Below the pieces are notes generated by a model. The model was given only the letters and a program-made list of their open reading frames with translations. It did not search any database and had not been told where the DNA came from. From the NCBI GenBank assembly GCA_002433075.1, contig DJHM01000015.1, forward strand, positions 131,460-195,459: a stretch of DNA of 64,000 bases, written 5' to 3'. Made by a program: the position numbers and the translations under genes. The DNA is from Latescibacteria bacterium UBA6620 (GTDB taxonomy: Bacteria > Latescibacterota > UBA2968). Shown piece after piece: positions 42,800-52,166 of this stretch. The first letter of the stretch is position 1; every line of letters begins with the position of its first letter.

Positions 42800-43387
42800 A
42801 TGGCCCGGACGACAACCATCCAGCGCGCGACGAGCGAAACCGACATCCGTCTGAGTCTGAACCTTGACGGTTCAGGTGACAGCCGTATTCAGACCGGGAT
42901 TGGTTTCTTCGACCATATGCTCACCGCGTTTGCCCGTCACGGCCAGTTCGACCTCGACGTCACCTGTCAGGGGGACCTCGAGGTCGACGCTCACCACACC
43001 GTCGAAGACATCGGAATCTGTCTTGGCCAGTCCCTCGATCAGTCCCTGGGGGACAAAACAGGAATCACGCGGTTCAGCCAGGCGTCGATTCCGATGGATG
43101 AGGCCCTTGCCCAGGCCGTCGTGGACCTTTCGGGGCGACCCTACCTCGTTTACAAAGCCGACCTCGAAGAAACGACGGTCGGCGCCTTCCCGACTGAGCT
43201 CGGAGCCGAATTCTTCAGGAGTCTGACCGATCACGGCCGCCTGAATCTCCACATCGATCTCATTCGTGGATCGAACGCCCACCACTGTCTCGAAGCGATC
43301 TTCAAAGCCGTAGCCCGGGCTTTACGGCACGCGGTTTCCCTCGATTCCGGTGTGACCGGAATCCCGTCCACCAAGGGTGTCCTGTAA
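42800..43387 (+). CDS. hisB: Imidazoleglycerol-phosphate dehydratase
   Basis: 195 aa, monofunctional HisB. IGFFDHMLTAFARHGQFDL and the His-rich DAHHTVEDIGICLG and SNAHHCLEAIFKAVARAL blocks form the di-manganese site; FFRSLTDHGRLNLHI lies between. ATG 42800 is taken because it gives the family N-terminus ARTTTIQRATSETDI. No phosphatase domain is fused. hisH, hisA, hisF and hisI are not in the window. Confidence 0.95.
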   Translation: MARTTTIQRATSETDIRLSLNLDGSGDSRIQTGIGFFDHMLTAFARHGQFDLDVTCQGDLEVDAHHTVEDIGICLGQSLDQSLGDKTGITRFSQASIPMDEALAQAVVDLSGRPYLVYKADLEETTVGAFPTELGAEFFRSLTDHGRLNLHIDLIRGSNAHHCLEAIFKAVARALRHAVSLDSGVTGIPSTKGVL

Positions 43388-43391
43388 CATC

Positions 43392-43553
43392 GTGGGAAAG
43401 CGAATCACGCTCGCAGAGGCTGACCTGGCGAGAGAGACACCCAACCGTGTCATTTTCACCAAAGGTTGTGACTACTTTCGCGAGTGTCATCGAGCCCGTC
43501 TTGTGCCGCTTCGGGGCCATTCCACGACTTCAGAGTTCACGTTACAGTCGTGA
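43392..43553 (+). pseudogene. Short RfaE2/HldE-C-like remnant, 53 codons
   Basis: GTG 43392 to TGA 43553 reads GKRITLAEADLARE, NRVIFTKGCDYFRECHRARL. This matches the start of sugar-phosphate nucleotidyltransferases of the RfaE domain II type (I-L-T-L-EEA...VVFTNGCFDLLHxGHxRYL), with one Phe missing and Gly replaced by Cys, and then loses all similarity after the HxxH region. The TGA overlaps the GTG of the next gene by 4 bases (GTGA), the layout of translational coupling, so it may still be translated. Truncated remnant is most likely. Confidence 0.45.
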
Positions 43554-44644
43554 GAATTCTGCACACCATTTACGATGATCCCTGGAATACCTGGTTGGGT
43601 GGCGGTGGTTCCCTACGGACGTTCCAGATCAGTCGGCAACTGGTCGACCGGCACGATATTACGATCCTCAGCGGTCGCTACCCGGGGACCCCGTCGACCG
43701 AGGATCGGGACGGCGTCCGCTTCGTTCGGGTCGGGACCTCTTCGTCGTATGCCCTGAGCCGGGCAGCGTTCTCGATCGCAGCCTCTTCACACGTTGCCGC
43801 GTCCGATCACGACCTCTGGGTCTACAGCTTTTCGGCGTTCGCCCCGATCCTGGCGGGCCCGGAGCGTCGCCAGGGAGCCCTCCTCGAGTGTTTTCATCTA
43901 ATGGGCGACCACGCCCGCCAGAAGCATCGCTTGATCGGTCTCACGACTTCCCACATCGAGTCGGCTACCCTCAGGGCCTATCGCCAGGTGCTCACAATTT
44001 CTCACAGTGTTCGGGAGGACGTTGCCGACATTCGTGGGACGGAGGGACTCCACGTCGTACACACTGGAGTTGACGACAGCTGCTTCGTAGACCCCCTCGG
44101 TGAGGAAGATTACATTCTCTATTTCGGCCGGCTGGACCCGTACACGAAGGGGCTGGACCTCTTGTTGAAGGCGTTCGCCAGCCTGGATCGGAGCGATGTC
44201 CGGCTGAAAATCGCCGGTCGGGGAACCCCGGAAAGCCATCGCGAAATCGAAACGCTCATCACCGACCTAGACCTCGGGTCACGCGTTGAACTCGTGGGAT
44301 CGGTCGACGAAGAGGCGAGGGCCGATCTCTATCAGCGCGCGCTGTTCTTCTGCTCCCCTTCCCGGTACGAAGGATGGTGTATCGCAGCGGTAGAAGCTGC
44401 CGCTGCCGGTAAGGCCGTACTCGGTACCCGGATTCCCGGTCTGAGTGACGCTGTTCGACACGAGGAAACCGGTGTTCTCGTACCCCCGGATGATGTGCCC
44501 GCTCTTTCGGCTGCGATGACGCGGCTCCTATCCAACAAAGACGAACGGACCCGACTCGGTCGAGCGGGCCAAACCTGGGCAAGGAACTTCACCTGGGAGA
44601 AGATCGCAGCCGACCAGGAACGCGTGTATGCCTCGGTCGCGTAG
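43550..44644 (+). CDS. GT4-family glycosyltransferase
   Basis: About 364 aa from GTG 43550 (VRILHTIYDDPWNTWLGGGGS); an in-frame extension to 43484 is possible. GT-B fold: N-terminal glycine loop GGGGS, C-terminal domain with YILYFGRLDPYTKGLDLLLKAFA, LKIAGRGT, and the nucleotide-sugar block CSPSRYEGWCIAAVEAAAAGKAVLGTRIPGLSDAV with the EGxCIAAVEAxAxG signature. Soluble, presumably acts on a lipid-linked or cell-surface acceptor. First full gene of the glycan cluster. Confidence 0.88.
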   Translation: MRILHTIYDDPWNTWLGGGGSLRTFQISRQLVDRHDITILSGRYPGTPSTEDRDGVRFVRVGTSSSYALSRAAFSIAASSHVAASDHDLWVYSFSAFAPILAGPERRQGALLECFHLMGDHARQKHRLIGLTTSHIESATLRAYRQVLTISHSVREDVADIRGTEGLHVVHTGVDDSCFVDPLGEEDYILYFGRLDPYTKGLDLLLKAFASLDRSDVRLKIAGRGTPESHREIETLITDLDLGSRVELVGSVDEEARADLYQRALFFCSPSRYEGWCIAAVEAAAAGKAVLGTRIPGLSDAVRHEETGVLVPPDDVPALSAAMTRLLSNKDERTRLGRAGQTWARNFTWEKIAADQERVYASVA

Positions 44645-44659
44645 CCCGAAGACTGCTCT

Positions 44660-47032
44660 ATGAATCGAACCCGAACCAGACAGCGTCGTGCCGGTCCCGC
44701 CCCTCGCCCCGAGGCCTCGTCTGTCGACCGTCTGCTGGCGAAGCGGGGTGTTGTTTTCTTCTCGTTCCTCTTCCTGACCGTCATCTATTTTTCCGGATTC
44801 GTTTTCGGCAACTTCGTGATTGAAGGCGTAGATACGAGGAATGAGTTTTACCTGGGGAAAGAGCCTATCAGCCAGAAGCTGAAGGACCTCACCCCGGAGA
44901 ACTGGTCACGTTATCTGGGCGGCACCCCGATGTCGGGATTCCGAAAGGGGAAGTACTTCCCTCTGCACGTGGTGTCCCTCTTCACGACCTGGCATCGATA
45001 TCTCGGCTGGCGCTATTTCTTCGCCACCTTCGCGGCAGGGTTCACGATGTACCTCTGTGCGCGAGGAATCGGTCTCAGGCGATTGCCATCCTGGGTTACG
45101 GGACTGATGTACGGCTTCTCTCCCACTCTGATGACTTTCATCTTCCCCGGGCAGGAAGGAAAGATGCTCGTCATCGGACTGCTGCCGTTGATGGTGTGGG
45201 CGCTCTACCGGGGAATGGACACGCTCCGCCCCATTTACCCCCTCATACTCGGAGCCACGATTGCCGCTGGCATTTTCACACCCCATCTGCAGATGCTCTA
45301 CTACGCTCTGTTGGGACTGGGGTTGCTCTACCTCGTTCGGGTCGTCCAGACCTATTTGGAAGATCGAGATGTCCGTGGCCTACTGCTACGATCGGTCGTC
45401 GCTGCATCCGGGGTAGCATTCGGTCTGGCCGTCGGAGCCGTCGGTACGTTCCCCGCCTACCACTACACCAAAACTGAATCACGGCGAGCCGGCACCGAAG
45501 GTGAAGGCGTGGGCCTAGATTACGCGCAATCCTGGTCTCTGCACCCTGAGGAGATCGCTTCGCTCATCGTACCCGAATTTGTCCACTTTTACCGGCCGGA
45601 TTCGCGACAGAATCTGTACTGGGGCCGCAATCCGCTCAAGCTCAACACGGAATACTTCGGGCTGGTCGCCTTGGTGCTGTCACTCGTGGCTCTCGCCCGC
45701 ATCCGAAAAGATCCACGGATCCTTCCTCTCGTCGTCCTTGGCGCGTTCGCGCTCGTCTTTTCACTCGGGCCGCACACCCCGCTTCACGCTGTCTTCTATC
45801 ACTTCGTGCCGGGGATGAACGTCCTCCGTGTCCCGGGAATGATCGCCTTTCTCTTCGCTTTTCCCGCCATCCTCCTCGCAGGGATCACGTTGGATCGATT
45901 CTGCCACACCCTGGAGGAAGAAGACACGAAAGCAATGTGGGTCGCAGGCCTGGTCCTTGGACTTCCAATTCTGCTCTGGGCCACGGCAACTGAAACTGGC
46001 CTGTCCCTGTGGCGTCAGGTCTTCTGGAGCGACATCCCTGCTGATAGAGCCGCCCTGGCCCGGGCGAATCTCGATCATCTCCAGAACGGAGCCGGTTTGG
46101 CCGTACTTTGGCTCGGTGCGCTTCTGACCCTGGGCACCCTCAGGGCGCGGAACAGGATCGGTTCGAAGTCGTTTCTGCTCTTGCTCGTACCCATCATCTT
46201 CATCGACACGTGGCGCGTCGACCAACCCTATTTGAAATACATCGACCCGGCACTGCACCCTGATCCTGAAGTGCGGTTCCCGAATACGGTCGGCGCCCTG
46301 CGTGCCGATGATTCGCACTATCGCGTGCTCGTCAGCGGCCGGAGCCTGCAGATCGATAAAGTCGACCTAGTCAACGTCGCCTATCACGAGCCCTTTTCGG
46401 TCCGTCGATACGATGTGGTTGTCCGCGATCATCTCAGCAACCTGCAAATGCTGAATCTTCTCAACACGAAGTACGTCGTAACCGACCGCGAGATTCGGGC
46501 AACCGGACTCATTCCCGTGACGACCGACCGAGGAGCCTTCCTCTATCGTAACCAGGACGCGTTGCCCTTCTTCTACCTCGCTGGTAAAGCCCTTGTACTC
46601 ACAGATGAACCGGCCATCCTCGCCAAGCTCCAGGAGCCCGGATTCGATCCCGCCCAGGCCGTGATTCTGGAGTCAGACTTGCCGGTACCTCTGTCTCCTT
46701 CCGGGGAAGGGCGTGTCAACCTTCTGGAATTCCAGGAGCGACAGGGTCGAATGGCGTTCGAGGTCGATACTCCCACGGCGCAGGTACTCGTGATCAGTCA
46801 GAACTACTTTCCCTACTGGAGCGCCACGGTGGACGGCAACCCTGTGGACCTGTTTCGCGCCAATTATCTGTGGCAGGGGGTCGTCATCCCTCCCGGTCGC
46901 CACCGCGTCGAGCTGGATTACTATGATGGATTGGCCGTCGTGTGTCGGTGGCTGAGTCTGATCAGCACGGTCGGTCTGATTGCGGGGCTCGTCTACTTCG
47001 GGCAAAGGGAATGGTGTGAGCAAGCGGCGTAG
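44660..47032 (+). CDS. YfhO-like multi-pass membrane protein
   Basis: 790 aa. A basic N-terminus is followed by about 11-13 membrane helices (from residue 30 to about 525), then a long extracytoplasmic beta domain (about 530-760), and a final helix near the C-terminus. Motifs fit the YfhO group of GT-C-like proteins: N-terminal loop EGVDTRNEFYLGKEPI, GFSPTLMTFIFPGQEGKML, and the C-terminal SQNYFPYWSATVDGNPV...GVVIPPGRHRVELDY. YfhO members decorate cell-wall polymers with sugars in Gram-positives; here the acceptor is unknown. Its end overlaps the next gene by 17 bp. Confidence 0.82.
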   Translation: MNRTRTRQRRAGPAPRPEASSVDRLLAKRGVVFFSFLFLTVIYFSGFVFGNFVIEGVDTRNEFYLGKEPISQKLKDLTPENWSRYLGGTPMSGFRKGKYFPLHVVSLFTTWHRYLGWRYFFATFAAGFTMYLCARGIGLRRLPSWVTGLMYGFSPTLMTFIFPGQEGKMLVIGLLPLMVWALYRGMDTLRPIYPLILGATIAAGIFTPHLQMLYYALLGLGLLYLVRVVQTYLEDRDVRGLLLRSVVAASGVAFGLAVGAVGTFPAYHYTKTESRRAGTEGEGVGLDYAQSWSLHPEEIASLIVPEFVHFYRPDSRQNLYWGRNPLKLNTEYFGLVALVLSLVALARIRKDPRILPLVVLGAFALVFSLGPHTPLHAVFYHFVPGMNVLRVPGMIAFLFAFPAILLAGITLDRFCHTLEEEDTKAMWVAGLVLGLPILLWATATETGLSLWRQVFWSDIPADRAALARANLDHLQNGAGLAVLWLGALLTLGTLRARNRIGSKSFLLLLVPIIFIDTWRVDQPYLKYIDPALHPDPEVRFPNTVGALRADDSHYRVLVSGRSLQIDKVDLVNVAYHEPFSVRRYDVVVRDHLSNLQMLNLLNTKYVVTDREIRATGLIPVTTDRGAFLYRNQDALPFFYLAGKALVLTDEPAILAKLQEPGFDPAQAVILESDLPVPLSPSGEGRVNLLEFQERQGRMAFEVDTPTAQVLVISQNYFPYWSATVDGNPVDLFRANYLWQGVVIPPGRHRVELDYYDGLAVVCRWLSLISTVGLIAGLVYFGQREWCEQAA

Positions 47033-48584
47033 ATCCAGAAAGAAAACTCAGGGAACAGAACCGGCCATCAAGCCGATCACGATCGTGACCCAGCATCGCG
47101 CTTTCCTTCCAGGGCTTGCCCTGCTGGCCATTCTCTTCGCCTGGATCACCTTCGACGCCCGCCTCTCACTGATCGGGGACAACGCGGAGTTCATTACCCT
47201 TGGGCGCTCGATCGCTCAAGGACACGGGCTGACCTACATCAACACCGTCGAAGCGCTGCCAGCCACCAAGTATCCATTCGGCTTCCCCCTCGTGCTCGCA
47301 GTCATTCATCTGATCTTCCCCTTCAGCCTGCCCGCGATGAAGATCTTCGTCGCGGCGACCTTCATCCTGTCGATCCCCACGATCTACGTTGTCGTGGCGC
47401 GCTTGATCTCCCCGGGCTACGCACTCGCGTCTGCCGGGTTCACATTGATTTCGATCTACGCGCTCAATTTCGGAAGCATCGTCCTGTCCGAAGTCCCCTA
47501 TATGCTCCTTTCGCTCGTTGCAATCTGGCGGGTCCACCTCGCAAGCGAAAAGGACGACCTCCGATCGCACGGGCTGGCAATCCTTTCATTGATGGCAGCC
47601 TATTACGTGAGATCGATCGGGATCAGTCTGGTCGCGGCGACGGTTGTCTACCTCTTCCTGAAGGAAAAACGCAAATGGGCTGGCATCTATGCGATCGTCT
47701 GTGTGCTCCTGGCCCTCCCCTGGCAGATCCGGACACAATTGGCCGGGGGCCCAAGCTACGTTCGCACCTGGCTGCTGAGCGCCGACCCCTATACGCTCCA
47801 GGGAACCCTCGGATTCTCCGGACTTCTGAACCGGATTGCGCAGAACCTCTATCTCTACGCCACGAAAGAACTCCCTCGGGTGTTCTGGCCGTCACACTAT
47901 GACCTGCAATACGCGGGTGGGCCTTTGGATTCCGGATGGGTAAGCGGCGTACTCGGAATGGCTTTGGCACTCGGAGTGTTGGTCTTCGTCGTCCGTGGCC
48001 TGCGGGATAGGCAGCTGCTCGCCCTGTACCTTCTCTTCTATGCAGGTGTGTGTATGCTGTGGCCCGAAGTCTGGGCCAGTGTCCGCCTGCTTATCCCTGT
48101 GATTCCCTTATTGGTCCCGGGCGTTCTACATTCACTGGGTTCCCTCGTGACCAGATTGGCCGGTGGCAATCGATGGTCCGGGGTCATAGCGCTCGTCTTC
48201 GCCGGCCTCTACGCGTTCAGCAACGGCAGTGCGATTGCGCGCCACGTAGACTACGTGACACGCCAGCCCCCGGCTTTTGAGAACTATCTCGCTGCCGGAG
48301 ACTGGATCAAGAGAAACACACCCGAGGACGCCGTCATCTGTTGCCGGAAGGCCTATCTTATGTTCGTCGCCTCCAATCGGCGGACCACCAGCTATCTCTT
48401 CACGAACGATCACACTTCCTTGTTGCAGGACCTGGAAGAAAAGCAGGTCGACCACGTCGTCGTCGACCACCTGAGCAGTTCGACCGGTCGCTATCTCGTT
48501 CCGGCCATCAACGCCAACCGGGGACGATTCGAATCCCTGCACATCGTTCCCAAGCCCGATACTTACGTTCTCAAATTCAAATGA
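47016..48584 (+). CDS. GT-C/PMT-like membrane glycosyltransferase
   Basis: 522 aa from GTG 47016 (GGGA 5 nt upstream); an earlier in-frame start at 46980 is possible. Basic N-terminus, then about 10-12 helices. The first lumenal loop has DNAEFITLGRSIAQGHGL, where the acidic residue matches the catalytic Asp of GT-C enzymes, followed by YPFGFPLVLA. The family uses polyprenyl-phosphate sugars, which the GT2 gene at 50071 could supply. It ends in a soluble domain (NYLAAGDWIKRNTPEDAVICCRK). ATGA overlap with the next gene. Confidence 0.78.
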   Translation: MSKRRRSRKKTQGTEPAIKPITIVTQHRAFLPGLALLAILFAWITFDARLSLIGDNAEFITLGRSIAQGHGLTYINTVEALPATKYPFGFPLVLAVIHLIFPFSLPAMKIFVAATFILSIPTIYVVVARLISPGYALASAGFTLISIYALNFGSIVLSEVPYMLLSLVAIWRVHLASEKDDLRSHGLAILSLMAAYYVRSIGISLVAATVVYLFLKEKRKWAGIYAIVCVLLALPWQIRTQLAGGPSYVRTWLLSADPYTLQGTLGFSGLLNRIAQNLYLYATKELPRVFWPSHYDLQYAGGPLDSGWVSGVLGMALALGVLVFVVRGLRDRQLLALYLLFYAGVCMLWPEVWASVRLLIPVIPLLVPGVLHSLGSLVTRLAGGNRWSGVIALVFAGLYAFSNGSAIARHVDYVTRQPPAFENYLAAGDWIKRNTPEDAVICCRKAYLMFVASNRRTTSYLFTNDHTSLLQDLEEKQVDHVVVDHLSSSTGRYLVPAINANRGRFESLHIVPKPDTYVLKFK

Positions 48585-49987
48585 CACTGAGCATTCTGAT
48601 ACCCGCCTACAACGAACGTCACTTCATTCGTGAAACCGTCGAGCGTGTGCTCCGTGCGGACCTCCCGGGCGATATGGAGCGTGAGTTGATCATCGTCGAC
48701 GACGGTTCAGTCGACGGAACCCGTGACATTCTGGCCCAGCTCCAGGAAGAGCACTCGAACGTCCGGGTCCACCTTCAGGAACGGAATCAGGGCAAGGGTT
48801 CTGCGATTCGAAAAGCCATCGAACTCGCCGAGGGCGACCTGTGCATCATCCAGGATGCCGACCTCGAGTACGATCCCAAAGACATCGGCCAGCTGCTTCA
48901 ACCTATCCTGAATGGTGACGCAGATGTCGTCTACGGGTCGCGATTCGCAGCAAGCCGCTACAGGCGGGTGCTCTTCTTCTGGCACACCCTCGGCAACCGG
49001 GTCCTGACCCTCGTATCGAACGCCTTCACCAACCTCAACCTGACCGATATGGAGACCGGATACAAAGTCGTGAAAACGAGTATCCTCAAGTCGATCCCTA
49101 TCCGGAGCAATCGGTTCGGAATGGAACCCGAACTGACGGCCAAGCTTGCTAAACGAGGGTGCAGAATTTACGAGGTCCCGATCTCCTACCGAGGAAGAAG
49201 CTACCAGGAAGGAAAGAAGATCACCTGGAAGGATGGAGTGAAGGCTCTGGTTACGATCGTCTACTTCTGGCTGGTGGACGACATCTACGAAGAACGTTAC
49301 GGGCACGACATTCTATATTCTCTGTCGCGCACACATCGGTTCAACCGCTGGATGGCCGACACGATCCGTCCCTACGTGGGGGAGCGTGTGCTGGAAATCG
49401 GAGGCGGGCTTGGGAATCTGACGCTGAAGCTCGTTCCACGCGAACACTACACCGTATCGGACCGGGATTCCTTACACCTCGAGTATTTGCAAAGCCGTTT
49501 TCGTGACTACCCCTGGATGGAAGTTCGATCGCTCGACCTGGAGTCCGTCGACGACTTCGCTCCCGTTCGTTCGTCGTTCGACACGATCGTCTGCCTCAAT
49601 GTGCTGGAGCACGTGCCCGATCACGAACAGGCTTTGCGGAATATGTTCGACGCGCTGCAACCGGGAGGGACAGCGATTATCCTAGTCCCTCACGTTCAGT
49701 TCCTGTTCGGAAGCCTGGACCGGGTGCTCGATCATCAGCTCAGATACTCGAAGAAACTTCTCCGCGAACATTGTGAGGTGACCGGGTTCGAAATCACACG
49801 AATCTTTGGTTTCAATCGCATCGGGTTCTTGCCCTGGTTGGTGTCGGGTCGGATCCTTCGACGGAAGCGGTTTGGCAAACTTCAGCTCAAAATCTTCGAC
49901 AGCTTCGTCTGGTTCTGGAGAGCACTCGAGGTCATACTCCCGCTTCCAGGTCTGTCGATCATCGCCATCGCTCGGAAGCCCAAATGA
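48581..49987 (+). CDS. GT2 glycosyltransferase fused to SAM methyltransferase
   Basis: 468 aa. Residues 1-235 are a DPM1/GT2 transferase: LSILIPAYNERHFI, IIVDDGSVDGTRD, QNQGKGSAIRKAI, IQDADLEYDP (DxD-type). Residues about 255-465 are a class I methyltransferase: VLEIGGGLGNLTLKLVP (motif I), VCLNVLEHVPDHEQALRNMFDALQPGG, ending GLSIIAIARKP. ATG 48581 overlaps the previous stop (ATGA). The fusion suggests that sugar transfer to a carrier and methylation occur on one substrate, but this is inference. Confidence 0.88.
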   Translation: MTLSILIPAYNERHFIRETVERVLRADLPGDMERELIIVDDGSVDGTRDILAQLQEEHSNVRVHLQERNQGKGSAIRKAIELAEGDLCIIQDADLEYDPKDIGQLLQPILNGDADVVYGSRFAASRYRRVLFFWHTLGNRVLTLVSNAFTNLNLTDMETGYKVVKTSILKSIPIRSNRFGMEPELTAKLAKRGCRIYEVPISYRGRSYQEGKKITWKDGVKALVTIVYFWLVDDIYEERYGHDILYSLSRTHRFNRWMADTIRPYVGERVLEIGGGLGNLTLKLVPREHYTVSDRDSLHLEYLQSRFRDYPWMEVRSLDLESVDDFAPVRSSFDTIVCLNVLEHVPDHEQALRNMFDALQPGGTAIILVPHVQFLFGSLDRVLDHQLRYSKKLLREHCEVTGFEITRIFGFNRIGFLPWLVSGRILRRKRFGKLQLKIFDSFVWFWRALEVILPLPGLSIIAIARKPK

Positions 49988-50002
49988 GATTCAGCACGCA
50001 AC

Positions 50003-50031
50003 TTGGAATTCGATCACGTATTGTCTAACTT
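50003..50031 (+). promoter_or_regulatory. Candidate promoter before the second GT2 gene
   Basis: TTGGAA (50003-50008), 17-bp spacer, TAACTT (50026-50031) in the only sizeable gap (83 bp) of the glycan cluster. Moderate match to sigma-70 boxes. Confidence 0.4.
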
Positions 50032-50070
50032 CATTTTCGGCTCACGTCACCGCTCTTCAATGAACCACCT

Positions 50071-51030
50071 ATGACGCAATCCACCGACACTTCGGAGAAG
50101 GACCTCGACCTGACAGTCGTCGTGCCCCTCCTGAACGAAGAAGAGAGTCTGCGCCCGCTGATGGACCGCATCAACCGAGCGATAGACGAGACCAACCTTG
50201 CCTACGAAGTCGTCTTCGTCGATGACGGCAGCACAGACGGCTCTCCCGAGGTGCTCACCGAGCTCCACGCGGCTTCATCCAACGTGAGGGTGATCCAGTT
50301 CCGGCGGAATTTCGGAAAGGCGGCAGCCTACACTGCCGGCTTCGAGGAGTCCCGAGGTCGAATCATCATCACGATGGATGCCGATCTTCAGGACGATCCT
50401 GCCGAGATTCCGGCCCTCGTTGCCAAACTCGATGAAGGCTACGATCTGGTTTCGGGATGGAAGCAGAAGCGGCACGATCCTCTCGGAAAGACCGTGCCGT
50501 CAAAGTTCTTCAATTGGGTGACGGGCCGCGTGTCAGGGATCGACATCCACGACTTCAACTGCGGGCTGAAGGCCTACAGACGTGAAGTGACGCGTGACGT
50601 GAAGATCTACGGAGAACTCCACCGATACATTCCCGTTCTCGCCGATCTCGAGGGATATCGAGTGAGTGAGATCCCTGTCCAGCACCACGCCCGACAATTC
50701 GGCACGACAAAATACGGGTGGAGCCGCCTCTTCAAGGGGTTTCTGGATCTCCTCACAGTAATGTATCTCGGACGCTATATGGAGCGGCCGCTCCATCTGT
50801 TCGGGGCGGTTGGAATCCTGATGTGTGGGCTCGGTGTCCTCATCAACGGCTACATCGCCTCACTTTGGTTCCGCACCGGCAGCATCCAGCACAGATACCC
50901 CCTTCTCTCCCTGGGGACCCTTCTGATGGTACTCGGTGTCCAGGTGATCTGCACGGGGCTCATCGGCGATATGATCGCCCGGAGCGCAAACGCCAGAGAG
51001 ATCTACAACATCCAGCGTATCCTCCGCTAA
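50071..51030 (+). CDS. Polyprenol-phosphate glycosyltransferase (DPM/GtrB/ArnC type)
   Basis: 319 aa. GT2 domain with VVVPLLNEEESLRPL, VVFVDDGSTDGSPEVL, RNFGKAAAYTAGF, ITMDADLQDDP (DxD), RHDPLGKTVPSKFFN; then two C-terminal membrane helices (about 235-260 and 275-300). This layout makes polyprenyl-phosphate sugars on the cytoplasmic face for GT-C enzymes to use outside. With the DegT aminotransferase 17 bp downstream it resembles the ArnC/ArnB pairing, so an amino-sugar may be the substrate. Confidence 0.88.
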   Translation: MTQSTDTSEKDLDLTVVVPLLNEEESLRPLMDRINRAIDETNLAYEVVFVDDGSTDGSPEVLTELHAASSNVRVIQFRRNFGKAAAYTAGFEESRGRIIITMDADLQDDPAEIPALVAKLDEGYDLVSGWKQKRHDPLGKTVPSKFFNWVTGRVSGIDIHDFNCGLKAYRREVTRDVKIYGELHRYIPVLADLEGYRVSEIPVQHHARQFGTTKYGWSRLFKGFLDLLTVMYLGRYMERPLHLFGAVGILMCGLGVLINGYIASLWFRTGSIQHRYPLLSLGTLLMVLGVQVICTGLIGDMIARSANAREIYNIQRILR

Positions 51031-51047
51031 GGAACACGCGTCCCACG

Positions 51048-52166
51048 ATGCCCCCGAAACAACCAACGACCAGGATTCCCATCCTCGATCTATACACGCA
51101 GTACTCTACGATCAAGGCCGAAATCGACGAGGCGATGGAGCGCGTTGTTCGAGCCTCCGCTTTTGCGGGTGGGCCGTTTGTAGACACGTTCCAGGAGGAG
51201 TTTGCCGCCTACTGCGGGATCGGTCACGGAGTGGGGGTGAGTTCAGGAACCACGGCGATCGAGCTCGTCCTCAAGGCGCTCGGGATCGGGGCGGGCGATG
51301 AAGTCATCACAGTGCCGAACACTTTCATTGCCACCGCTGAGTCGATCGCCCATACCGGAGCCACGCCTGTTTTTGCCGACGTGCTCGAAAACACTCTCAA
51401 CCTCGACCCCGAAAAGCTCGAAGCCGCGATCACCCCGCGCACGAAGGCAATCATACCCGTTCACCTCTATGGACACATCGCAGAAATGGACTCGATCTGC
51501 GACATCGCTGGCAAACACGGCATCCCGGTGGTCGAGGACGCAGCTCAGGCCCACGGATCCAAATATCACGACCGAAGGGCTGGCGCATTCGGTGTCGCAG
51601 CTACGTTCAGTTTCTACCCGGGGAAAATCCTTGGTGCTTTCGGCGATGCTGGCATTGTGCTGACGAACGACGGAGACCTGGCGTGGCGGATGCGCAGTAT
51701 GGCCAATCACGGGCGGACCGACCACCACGACCACGAACTGCTGGGCTACAACTTCAGAATGGGAGGTCTGCAGGCGGCGGTGCTCAGTGCGAAGCTGAGA
51801 CACCTCGATGGCTGGCTGAAAAAAAGAAAAGAGCAATCGCGATTGTATGCGCGACTGCTCTCAGATTCTTCAATTCGGACACCCGTCGAACTGGAGGGGT
51901 GCGATCACGTCCACACCTACTACGTCATCCGTTCGGAGCGGCGTGATCAGCTGAAGCAAACATTGAACGAGGCCGACATCGAGAGCGGGATTCACTACCC
52001 GATTCCGGTGCATCTGCAACCCGCGTTCTCAGATCTGGGATACTCACCAGGCGACTTTCCAGTAGCCGAGCGAGCGGCAGGCGAGATTCTGTCTTTGCCG
52101 ATCTATGCAGAGCTCGCGGACGAGCACATCGAACGGGTTGCCCGTGTTCTGACGTCTGCTGTTTGA
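51048..52166 (+). CDS. DegT/DnrJ/EryC1/StrS sugar aminotransferase
   Basis: 372 aa. PLP-dependent conversion of a nucleotide-linked keto-sugar to an amino-sugar. Blocks: GVGVSSGTTAIELVLKALGIGAGDEVI, VPNTFIATAESI, AIIPVHLYGHIAEMDSI, VVEDAAQAHGS, and the PLP lysine Lys193 in ATFSFYPGKILGAFGDAG; C-terminal GIHYPIPVHLQPAF. ATG 51048 is chosen because upstream residues are not family-like. Last gene of the glycan cluster; no nucleotide-sugar dehydratase is nearby. Confidence 0.92.
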   Translation: MPPKQPTTRIPILDLYTQYSTIKAEIDEAMERVVRASAFAGGPFVDTFQEEFAAYCGIGHGVGVSSGTTAIELVLKALGIGAGDEVITVPNTFIATAESIAHTGATPVFADVLENTLNLDPEKLEAAITPRTKAIIPVHLYGHIAEMDSICDIAGKHGIPVVEDAAQAHGSKYHDRRAGAFGVAATFSFYPGKILGAFGDAGIVLTNDGDLAWRMRSMANHGRTDHHDHELLGYNFRMGGLQAAVLSAKLRHLDGWLKKRKEQSRLYARLLSDSSIRTPVELEGCDHVHTYYVIRSERRDQLKQTLNEADIESGIHYPIPVHLQPAFSDLGYSPGDFPVAERAAGEILSLPIYAELADEHIERVARVLTSAV

